This document shows positions 35,409 through 46,318 of a stretch of 64,000 bases of DNA, piece by piece. Source of the stretch: Lithospermum erythrorhizon (lineage: Eukaryota; Streptophyta; Magnoliopsida; Boraginales; Boraginaceae); contig JADFUC010001857.1 of assembly GCA_019722365.1 (NCBI GenBank), forward strand, positions 124,001-188,000, in the 5' to 3' direction. Every line of letters starts with the position of its first letter. Position 1 is the first letter of the stretch. The notes below the pieces were generated by a model. That model was not told the DNA's origin. It searched no databases and worked only from the letters and a program-made list of their open reading frames with translations. A program made the position numbers and the translations under genes.

Positions 35409-37655
35409 GATATCATTTGAAATTGTATATTCTGCTAAATTGACCACAATGCTGATTGAGATTCATTAAACGAGGGCCACGACAGGGAAGACCCAAGGGG
35501 GAAACGAATGCACGAGGATACAATGAAATATGTTGGTAACTCTGTTTGTCATTTTGGAAGGATCTAATTAAGGAAAAGGTTGTCTTGGAACATGTAGTAG
35601 GAGACTGTTTGATTGCATATGTATGTCTAAAGTGAAATTGTGTTGTCTTTTTGTTGTTGTTGTAGATCTTCTGTTGATTTGATGTTCCTTTAACATCTTT
35701 AGTGTCACTTTGGACATGTAATCAATTACTCCTATTTTGTCATCTTTAACTTCTCACCTTTGCAATCTTGCCTGGAAGCATAGTAGCTCTAGAAACTAGC
35801 TTTCTTGAAATGTTACTTAAATTCATGTGAAGTATGTTAGGACGAGATATTAAAAAACGAGAAATTATAACGAGAGAATTTTGAAAATCGAGTAGATAAA
35901 CCATTCACTTGCTTGAAACTTTGTCTTGAAACATAATCGCTAAAATAAATTTCCTCACCCGAAGATGCTATGGTAATACGAAAGGATTTGTTTTTTTCCC
36001 GAGGATCTGATGGTTTAAAAGCAGTATTTGTCTTAGAAGCTGACTCTAGCGATTATTATAGCCAAGCTTAGAGAAGAGCGATAACTATCACCGATAAAAT
36101 ATTTTATTGTTGTGTAAAATAGCATTTTCGTTTTCATGTTTTTGAATGGAGAAGATAATTGGAGCTTTATAGATGAAGTGTAGGAGAGGTGATCGATCAC
36201 TCCCGTTACTCACATTATTATTTCTGCGGTAGTTAATAGATGATATGACCACGTGAATCTTCGGCGGCTTTAGGCATTAGAACTTTAAAAGCGGAAGAAT
36301 GTCAAAGGTTTCCAAACCTTTGGGGTGCAAAAACAAAATGTTCAGATTTTGGGGTGTAGTATTTTATTTCCAGTCCAAAGAAGACCTCCCAAGACCCCGA
36401 AGGCCCCGCTCTCCCGGATTAATATATATTTATATTATGCGAATAACGTGCGTTTACGGCTTGACGTCTGTGGAGTGTTTGATTCTTTCGTTGTCTGACA
36501 TTATATAAAGCGTCCAGCCTCATGTAGTATAATGATCGCCCAATTTTGCATTCAGCATGTCAAATGAAATTATCTTGTCGCATGTATTGTCATAGAGGCA
36601 GTGGGGTTACAATTCATACCTGCATATTTAGGAATATATTCCATGTAACACTCTATCTTGGGAAATAGAAATCAACTCTAGTATTTTAGATTTCCAGAAT
36701 CACATTGTTAAACATACAATTGGGTTACACCCTTAAAATTAATTGGCAGCAGGAGTAGCTCAAGACCATATTATGAACAGGTTGTTATAATATGTTAATA
36801 ATAATTCACAAGTTTGACCCAAAACCAATTTATTATAGGGGAATATACATGACCATATAACAACCTTGCATGCTTTGCCATGTTAAGAATACACAAGTTT
36901 GGATGGATCGTATAGAGTATGATCAAATTCTCCGATTTTGTTCCACTTCTAATGTCCTATTATATTGTTGGGTGTATCTATGTCGGTTCTTGTTGATAAA
37001 GAACCAGCAATAATGCAATGCAAGATGGTGAAGATTGTTTCTAATTGCGGATAAGTAGAACGTGACATGTTACCGAGTAGATAGTGATGGAACAAACTAT
37101 TTGAATTACTTTCCCTGGTGGAATGATATTTGTTGTATATATACTAGTGAATTCACTGAATTGTATCTTTCACAAGCTGCCCCAGTGCTCAGTGGCTAGT
37201 GAATTCATCATTTTGGTGTGGTCCTTTGATTTAAATTTGTATTGTGTAAATAATAATCGTGTGTATCATGGGACTACATCTTTACTAGTAGAATAAGGAA
37301 TGTTTGAGATAATCGAATGGTCTAAGGATTGAACTTAAATAGTGTCATTTTAAAAACTCTTTAAATCGTGGACAATAAAATATAATCATTATATATCATC
37401 TGTATTTTTGGACATTCTAGATTGCTTCTAATAAATCCTCTATATCATCTAGTAATAAATACAAATCTTACAATAATGTATACTCCGTACTTATTATAAC
37501 AATCCAGTTAAAGTTACATTGTTATTATTTTTATTGATCAGTCTAATTTTACCCCTAAAAAGAAAAGAAAAATTTGTCATCTAAAAATAAAAAGGGATAT
37601 TAGTAACATACTCATGTTTGATAAATGTATGTCCATATTCAAGGCCATGATTACC
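35409..37655. other. Intergenic region downstream of the ZAR1-like gene
   Basis: The first 300 bp is probably the 3' UTR. The stretch at 36725-36840 (AAAATTAATTGGCAGCAGGA, GTAGCTCAAGACC) is a single copy of the repeat that is tandem at 3030-3740. Nothing else is recognisable. Confidence 0.5.
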
Positions 37656-37662
37656 CATGGGC

Positions 37663-38243
37663 CAGTGGCGGAGCCAGAAGCCCAAAACTTCAAATCTATG
37701 GTGTCCGCGTCAAATTAAGAATGGATCTTATGTCAGGCTAAAACGAGTCTCGACCCGTAATTTTGGCCTGACCGCCCTAGTTTTTCTTTAAAATTTTACA
37801 TATAATCCTCATTGTTGAGAAAAAAATGAACTTTATCTTTTGGCTCATAACAAATTAGAAAGAGTTAATGATTAATTATAGATTAGAACACTAATGTTGT
37901 AACTTTGCAATTGAAAAGTGATGATTTAATAATGATTGTTAGGCTTTTTGGGTTTTTAGTATGTTATTTGGAGAAGGAAACGTTAATAAATTGGATAACA
38001 AAAGCCTAAAAGGTGGAAACATATTTATTAGTTAGAGTAATATAGGGGGAAGATTAATGTAACTAGTTGAAAAAAATCAAAATTACTACAGCTAGTTGAA
38101 GTAAAGAAATGTAAGAAAGAAACACCACATGTATGATTCAAACCCGGGCTGCCCTAGTAACTCTAATACACATTACCACAAGGCTACTTTATATTTTAAT
38201 GGTATCCTAGGACACCCTAGAATACCATGTAATTCCGCCCCTA
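37663..38243. mobile_element. hAT-like non-autonomous element with target-site duplication
   Basis: The 581 bp element begins CAGTGGCGGAGCC and ends GGAATTCCGCCCCTA-like on the opposite strand (plus-strand AATTCCGCCCCTA), an imperfect inverted pair. It is flanked by CATGGGC on both sides (37656-37662 and 38244-38250), extendable to 8 bp with one mismatch. Short imperfect ends and a 7-8 bp duplication fit the hAT superfamily. The interior has no transposase. Confidence 0.65.
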
Positions 38244-38349
38244 CATGGGCCATGTCTTTGTCATAAAATAATGGTCGACTTATGAAACTATCAGAATTTG
38301 GTTGATTCCCATTAGGCCGTTATACTCATGTTTAAAGAATGACAACAAC

Positions 38350-38397
38350 CAATCGTGTTCCTAAATCCTAAAGCAATCGTGTTCCTAAATCCTAAAG
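38350..38397. repeat. Perfect 24 bp tandem duplication
   Basis: The unit CAATCGTGTTCCTAAATCCT followed by AAAG occurs twice with no mismatch. It lies about 100 bp beyond the hAT-like element. A perfect copy implies a recent event, possibly replication slippage or repair. Confidence 0.9.
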
Positions 38398-40429
38398 CAG
38401 TTCCACATGGAAAATAATTGATCAAGGAAAAATATAGAAACAATATGATATTTTCTCATGTGATTTAGATATGGTGGTTCATGCACTGAATCTAAGATAG
38501 AATTGTACTTCTACCACTAGATAATTACATATGGAGTTTTCCATCTTCAGTTGGAAGTAGTATGGTACTTTCTATAGTGGTGGAAAATCACCACTTAAAG
38601 TCGTATTAGGACAACAAAGACTCAAAGAGTATACTTAAATTTCAAAGATTAAATATATCATTGCTTATTGCAACTTGAAAGACTTAGGCGATGCAACTAT
38701 CATTGGACATGGATTTTCCAGTTGATATTCATCTCTCCTTTGCGCACATCTCGTACCTGAGTCAATTTCACAAACAATTTAAAAGTTTGACAAAAGCGAG
38801 AGCTTGGTATAGTCTGGTTTGTATTGATGCAATAAATTTCAGCTTGTAGCATTGGCTTGATAGAAAATTTGCATTGCATTAATAATTCCCAAATTACATC
38901 TCAATGTTAATAGAAGAGAATGATCATTTGTATAAATAAATTTAATAGCTACGCTTGAACTTCCATTCTGATACACCAATAAAAATTCCGAATATTAAAT
39001 CTCAAACTTTTAAATGGGGTACTCAAAAGTATTGAGTGTACGCTACAGTCTACACATGCAATTAACATGAACATTATAAAATGAGGTACAAGAAACAGAA
39101 AAAACGTTATTCGATATCGTAATGTGTATTTAAATCCATTACACCATGAATTGATGAGAGTTGATGCTTGTCCATCTATTAACCTCAATTATGTATGTGA
39201 GATAATTAAGTAATTAAATAGTGGTATCGAGTTGGGTTTTGATCTTGATAGATGTCGTCATTAGCGGTTTAATTAAAGTAAGTGACATAAAGTTACACTT
39301 TGGTTTCCAAACTAACATTTCACTTAATCTTGCAGAAGTTGTAGTTTGAGGTCGCCCAAGTGGCGTAAAAGTTCTTGGCTTTGGTGCGAGCTAACGTCAC
39401 ATCTAATCTGAATGTTTAGATTTACTTGAGAAACCGTAGTTTGGGGGATAAAAGTGCTTTCCTCTTACTGAAACTAAAAGCGTGCGGTGATCTTGTCAAA
39501 CTAAAGTCGAGCAATCTGCCGATGTCAGCTGGTTTTGACAGATTCCTATAAAGAATTGTTTATTATAGGTGAACAATTTTCTCAAAATTGGTGCCATTAT
39601 CGAAGTCACATATGTTTTACGTATCCAAAACGGGTCATGTTCTTTCTTTGCCTTAAAGATTATGCTAATGTTTATAAACCTTTTCAACGGCTTCAACTAT
39701 AGATGCTTCTATAGTTGGAATACTTTATATTTTGGTCAATAAATTACTTCATTAACGGTCAATATTGCTGCCCGTATTTGACGTTTTGTTGGTTAAATGA
39801 AATCCGTAATTGAAGCATGCCATTTTCGTCTCTAAATTTATTCTTTCATGGAAAATAATTATGCTAATTCGTCGTTTACCCCTTGAACTTTGTTTTTATT
39901 TTTCAATTTACCTCATTATCATCGTCTTTCAGGCTTCATGTACTTTCTATATTTTTTAGGGGTGCCCTCACAGACCCATTTTTTACATTTAAATTATTTT
40001 TTATTAAAACACAGAAATTACTTATCTTACCTCTATCAAACATAGATCGCTTTTTTACACTCTAAATCGAACACTAAAACTCAATAATGTTTTCTTATAA
40101 GCAAAAATTCAAGAGTCTTTAAAGTAACACCATCATTTCAAGCTTTGAAAACCACTTGAACTTCATACATTTTCTTCTAGCCAAAATTCTACAATAATGG
40201 CCGACAGGAAGTCCAAAAGTCAAACTCCATGAGAAGTTGATGAATAATATGATTTTTTGAATGATTGGAAGAAGAAAGAGCGAGCGATTTGGAGAGAGAA
40301 GAAAGAGAGTACAATAGTCTTTTCAAATTATGGTAAGGATTTTTCTATTCCACTCGTCGATATCCTAATTGCATTACAATTGGGTTTTAGTAGTTACTAA
40401 TTACATGCATATTGTTTTGCGGGGAAGGG
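38398..40429. other. Gene-free AT-rich stretch
   Basis: Only short chance frames were seen (for example 39496-39696 minus and 39883-40065 plus). Near 40198 a short ATGGCCGACAGGAAGTCC frame starts, but it stops within a dozen codons. No repeat pair was recognised. Confidence 0.45.
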
Positions 40430-40854
40430 AACTTAACTTATTCACTATAAAGCTTAAAGGCGATAGCAAGTTTAAAGAATCGGTGGTCATCCATTAACTC
40501 ATGTTGGTGGTGGGTTAGGTACCTAGATTTGATTAAGGGGCCTAATTTGGCGATGATATGATTGATCCTATTGTTTGAGGCCCGATAGGGGTGAAAGCGG
40601 AAATACCTTCTTGTACTTTGGATAGTGGTTTAATACAACTTAAGACACAAAAAGATGTTGATGACATGGTTAGATGGATTAGTAGGGTTAGGGAAGTAGG
40701 GATGTATATAACCTATCGTAGCCGTAAGCTTATCAAGAGTTTGCTATTAGGTGAGATGTATTTTAGTATTAGAAGTATGTGGCCTAAAGTTACTTTGGAG
40801 GAAATTGATGATGAAGAAGTTATAGACTCAAAGAAGATGTGGGGAAGTAGATGA
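40430..40854 (+). pseudogene. MULE-type transposase N-terminal remnant
   Basis: The open part (40591-40854, 87 codons) contains LIQLKTQKDVDDMVRWISRV, which resembles the PB1-like N-terminal domain of plant MuDR-related proteins, where a 'L..L.TD.DV..M' stretch precedes a conserved strand. In the 150 bases before it, FTIKLKGDSKFKES and FGDDMIDPIV appear in shifting frames broken by stops. No zinc finger, transposase core or terminal repeats were found, so this is an isolated decayed fragment. A host PB1-like gene cannot be ruled out. Confidence 0.4.
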
Positions 40855-41725
40855 TGTGAATGTTAAAGGGGCTTAAGTTGTTAGAATGACATCTATAAAT
40901 GCGAAAAGGATGTCAATGTTAGGATGAAGGATGGTAATGATTGCGTACAAAGGGAAGAAATAGAGGTCTGAAAAGATAGAAATGCCAGGACAAATGCAGA
41001 AAAGATGGCATAGTTCAGTGGGCAAACTGAAAATAAAAGCAAAGTTGAGGAGGCAAACGGAAAATTACCCAAATAATTATTATCTGCAACTAAGTTTAGC
41101 CAGGTGATTATGAAAAATGTGGCATCACGTGCGACCTCTCGAGGTCCACAATCTAAATTCCAAGAGAGGAGGTGAATTGCGGGATGTGCCTCAACTAGTT
41201 AGGGGACTGAGCTTCCTTTAAGAAGCCGCTTGTCTGGTCCTGTACTTAGTGACTCGAGCCGCGTGAAGAGGTTAAGTCTGTCATTTGCTTATTTCTACAT
41301 TTCGTTCTGGAGTTGAATTATCTTAAAACGCCAAGTGATTATGGGATTTATGGGATCTAATAGCTAGTCACCCCACCAACAGATAATGTGAAGTGTTTTG
41401 GATCATGAAACATGTGGTCCATTGTCTCTTTCGAAAAATAATAATAGACATATTTAAATATTAATATTAATAATAACAATTACTAAAATGACAATTTCTT
41501 GTGAATGTTGATTTTATAAATCCTATATTGTTCTAGAAACATGAATCATGCAATTAATACCGAAACAAGGGACGTTTAAAATGTTACAATAATGAATGAA
41601 TAATATGACAAGTATAATAATTCCACACTAACATATGTCATTAACCATTAACAAAAGTCAAATGGATTAATTCACATCAGAAGGACTATTCACCTAATTC
41701 TTCAACTACTACTTACGTATGTAAT

Positions 41726-42072
41726 GGTTCGTTTGAATTGGAATGGATTTAAGTAAGGGTAAAAATAAAAAATTAATCTAGTTAAGGGTAATTGAGGTTA
41801 ATCTAGATGAATGTTTTAAAATGTTGTTCGGATAATATTTTATTTGTCAGGTGAATTTGGATGAAAGTATGTGAAATGTAAATAAAAACACCATTAACCT
41901 ACATTACACCTCGATTTGGGGTTGATGAAAATACGGTGAATCTAGGTGAATGAAAGTGAATCATTTAACCTAAATTAACCTAAATTAACCTAGGTGAATA
42001 TAAAAAATAAAATCCCAAATAAACGTAATGAACTTAAAATTTCATCTAGATTCAACCCAATCCAAACAGACC
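41726..42072. mobile_element. 347 bp MITE with inverted ends
   Basis: The left end GGTTCGTTTGAATTGG and the reverse complement of the right end GGTCTGTTTGGATTGG match at 13 of 16 bases, and similarity continues inward. No transposase is present. Inside, AAATTAACCT is repeated three times (about 41967-41996). Flanks are AT-rich and the target-site duplication is ambiguous, so PIF/Harbinger versus hAT cannot be settled. Confidence 0.7.
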
Positions 42073-43119
42073 ATAAATATAGTAATAATACATAGATATA
42101 AATACATAATTAACTAAAAGGGTTGCAAGCATATCAGTATCCAATAGTGATGATGTTCATTTCAAGGTTAAAGTTTTGGAAGCATATGAAGTTTAAATTA
42201 ATCAGCAGTAAAAAAAAAAAAACACTTTTGTGCCTTTTAGCTATTACAGTTGTAAAATATTCTCCCAGTCCCTATTTACTCGATCATATAGCTTAAAATA
42301 TTCCCCCAGTTCCGATTTAGCACATAAACCAATGATGTTAAAGAAGTTTAAAAGTTCAATATAAAATATTATATTGAAAAAGTTAATGATCAAGTAAAAA
42401 AGAAAAAAAAATTCATACATGATCAACTAAATAGAAATAGAGAAAGTACTAGTAAAACACGTTTAGGCCTCTGTTTTAATTAAGGATCACATGCAAAGAT
42501 ACCATTATCATGCTAATCATTCATCACCCTAAAAATAAAATTAATTATTCCCTCCTCTTAACATTATCTTTAGTCCTTTATAATTAAAGATAATTGTTAA
42601 GGAATATTTTCGTAAGTAAAATCACATAGCATATACTCTTTGGTGCAAACATTAATGATGATGAGTAGGGAACATTCAGCGTGTACCATGGAAATGTCGC
42701 TATGTGTTTTGATTAATTGTTATGTAGTTTGTGGATATTAAAGTATGATAATGTCATATTGCATTCGAAACGGATCATATAGAGTCTAAATTGGTAGAAT
42801 GGGGGAGGAAAAGTCATGGATATGACTTTGTTCAAATCTTTGCTTCTCTTTGTTCTAAGTATCCCACATCTAAAAAGAGAGAACTCTCACCTACTACGAT
42901 ACTTTTAATGAACCTCGGCTACTCTAGAAAGGGGATTTGGATTGAAAAATATTAAAAGCTTGATATATTTATATATTAAAAGTCTTAGTAATGTGTGCCA
43001 CAGCTTAACAAAGTAGGCATCTTATTTCCCTTTTCTTCAAAAGCGATCGGGTTGTACACCACCTTAATATTTTACCTATGGCGGATGACATATTTACACA
43101 CCGTCAGAATTCTCTAAAT

Positions 43120-45112
43120 CACCATAGGTAGACTTGACACCTTTCAACACCGGGTATATTATATTCGTAGGCCATCAGATGTCATCACCGGTGGAAAGTA
43201 ACACCGTCATAACAAGATATCCACGACTACCCAGCAGTTGATCACATATCAGTGTCGTATTTATTTCCCTTTAGGTGCGGATGCACCAGGTCTTCTGCTT
43301 GTTCTAACTTAGGCGCTCGGAGACCCTTACATACCACAGTGGGAGTTTTGCGGGGTTGTCATTTGGGAGCTTGGTCGGAAGTTGAATAAGATCCAGTAGC
43401 CCTCTCTATAAGTGCTCGTTGATTGACTGACAAGCAATCAGAGTACTTTGATTGTTGAGGTAAATACACCATCATTTTTTGCCTCAACAATTTGGCGCCC
43501 ACAGTGGGGCTCGAGTTTAAGAGCCTTGCATTTATTAGCTATAGGGTGTGTTAAGTCGGAACGTATCCCAAGTACTAAATTCAGGGATTTGGATCCGACA
43601 ACCAATTAGAGTGTTTTGACTTTGATACTTGATCAAATGGTTAGAGTAAGAAAAAGCGCAGAAAATTTGAAGTCATCCCTTTGGCCCCCGTTACTAAGAA
43701 ACGATCAGGAAGAAACTAGGAAGCCCGTCGGATCTAGGCAGTGCGCCTCCAGTGAGGCAATTGTCCAAATTAGCACGATACCCCGAGCGAGCAAGTTACG
43801 CCCCGCTCGTCTTGATAGAGACCATCGACCTCTAAGGCACCTTCCCAGCTAAAGGGGATTGAGACTACATGAGGTTCCATCACGCTCGGCTGAAATTTGA
43901 GATGGCGACGATCCCGTCGGTTAAGTCGGGTGGTAGAAGAAAAAAAGTTTCCATGTTTCCGTTGGAACCGTGCATCGCAGCCAAACTTAGTTACGAGGGC
44001 CTTCGAGATCGAGGAACAAGGCCTTCCGTGAAAGCAAAGACAGGTGAGACCGTTCCAACGGTGAGTGAGAAGGAGAATCTTATACTCCTCCCGTAGGAGT
44101 AGGAAAATTGTAGAAGAGAATAAGAAGAGCCGGTTAAAGGCAGTCTTTTTGTTATATATAGGCCGGCTTGACGAAGCAACCACTTCCCTCTTTTTCGAAA
44201 TGGGGAGTGAGAAGTCTCTAAAAAGTCTGGCTTGCCGTTAGAATTCGATTGCGAAATGCTAGTCATTTACCGTGGCGGCTATTGCCCTCTTTTCGAGCTC
44301 TTGCTTCCCTTCACGCCACACGCTACGTTGCACGCTTAACTTTCTTTATCTTATGAAAGGCAAACGAGGACTAGGGCGGGATAGCAGCGTATCCATTTTA
44401 CATCTCTTTGGAGCTAGGGTCCGGTAAGGTGGGTTCGTGTGTATGCCTTCGACGAGATTCCTTAACTTGCTATTCTCAATTAAAAAATAAGGTCGAGTTT
44501 TTATTGAGGACTAACACAGTAAATGGAATATATGACGTTTCGTCTTATTTGTGCCATCATTTCGATGAAAAGGTTGTAGCCTATTGTCCCGGATGGGATA
44601 GCGCTACGTCATGGACATATGGATCCTCGTCTTCTACAACAGTTTTTCATGACAATTCAACCGTCGTCGTTGCTATAGTCACAACAAACGACTTGGGCAA
44701 ATGAGTTGAACCGAAGTTGAAACTGAATCTGAGGATTCTAGCACCAAAAAGGAACTTACAATCAATCCCAGCCGGGTATATTATGTTTGTAGGTCATCGG
44801 GTGTCATCACCGGTGGAAAAGTAACACCGTCGTAACAAGATATCGCGACTACGCAGCGGTTGATCACGTACCGGTGTCATGACATTTCCATTTTAGAGAT
44901 GCTTGGATGCGCGTTATCTCTTGTTACAGCTTGGGCAGCCAGAGACCATGCAGATATATCATGGTTGGGTTTGTAGGTTGTCATTGGGGCTTGATCGGAA
45001 GTTGAGAAGATCCGGTAGCCCTCTGATGCTGGATTGGTGACAGACAGGCAATCGGAAGACTTTAGTTCTTTGAGGAGTGAAAATATCACCCGATGGATTT
45101 TTGCGCCAATGA
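43120..45112 (+). mobile_element. Small non-autonomous LTR element (gypsy-type primer site)
   Basis: Two diverged direct repeats, about 43120-43490 and 44745-45112, share CCGGGTATATTAT, GTCATCACCGGTGGAAA, GTAACACCGTC, TAACAAGATAT and CGGAAGTTGA. Right after the first comes TTTGGCGCCCACAGTGGGGC (43491-43510), the usual phrase at the start of plant gypsy internal regions. A short frame then begins near 43637 (MVRVRKSAENLKSS), reminiscent of a gag start. The interior is only about 1.25 kb with no protease, reverse transcriptase or integrase. Confidence 0.65.
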
Positions 45113-45374
45113 TAATCATTGTACTTTAAAATGAGAATTGAAACTTTAAAGGAATAAAAATGTAAAGATAATGAAGAAATATTACTTACATTCCAAACAA
45201 TCAAATATTTGAGACAAAGAAAATACATGTATAAGATAATAAATTAAGACAAAATCAATAAGCAAATATGTATGTCTGTAAATTAACCTCTAGAAGCAGA
45301 ACTATTACTCTCATTCACATGTAAAATGTAGAATCAGATGTCAGATTCTAACTAAAAAATAAAATCTTATTTGT

Positions 45375-45630
45375 GGGGGGGGTGGAGACCAATAATTGAA
45401 CAGACTATATTGTTCAAGAATCCCTTTATAGTATGGTGTATCTAGTTTTTAGTTGATCATTATAGAACATAAAGGATGTTGTTGTATTTACCTCTTGCGG
45501 GAGGGGGGGTGGAGACCAATAATTGAACAGACTATATTGTTCAAGAATCCCTTTATAGTGTGAATTTGTATCTAGTTTTTAGTTGATCATTATAGAACAT
45601 AAAGGATGTTGTTGCTTGATATTTACCTCT
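45375..45630. repeat. Tandem duplication of about 125 bp
   Basis: Two nearly identical copies each start with a G-run then GTGGAGACCAATAATTGAAC, continue through ATCCCTTTATAGT and ATCTAGTTTTTAGTTGATC, and end ATTTACCTCTTGC. The second copy starts near 45500 and carries two small insertions. It lies about 700 bp beyond the PB1 gene stop codon. Confidence 0.88.
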
Positions 45631-46318
45631 TGCCTTTTAGCCTATAGCCATATAAAACTGGACATCAAGACAATGACATACATCTGAGCCACTACAACAA
45701 TGAAACATGAGGGCCCTATACATTTGTTGTGGAAGAAAGCTAAATGGAATAGAGAACTTCACAGTTAGATAAAAACATAACCATGAAATGGGTGCACATG
45801 CTTAGCAAAAGAACCATTCACAGGCTGGTTAGAAGCATTATACCTTAATGGAAGAAAAAACAACACAACAACCATTTTGACCGATACACTAATAAGAAGT
45901 TTTCTAGCTACTGAAAAACTTATCTTACTATATATGATCATTGATATACATGCTTGGCAAATTCACTGGGTCATGAAATCGTGCGTAGTGAATATCACAT
46001 ACCACCAGGACAGATGAAGAACTCTACCATCATAATGCATCACTTCAACAAATAATCAAACTAAACCGGAGAACATGAGTTTAAACTGTTACAGTATGAT
46101 CTCAGATGACTTCCATATTCACTAATAACAACAAGAATATCACATATACGAGAGATGAGAAAAATGTCAAGAGAGTAAAATAAGAAAACGATCAAGGTTC
46201 CTTGTGCTATCATACAGATAATATCACAAACCAATTGAAATGGCAAGTACCGTTGTATTGGAATTAGAGATAAACATTTCGTTTCTGCAAAATTTCTCTT
46301 CCTTCTCCAACTCATCTG

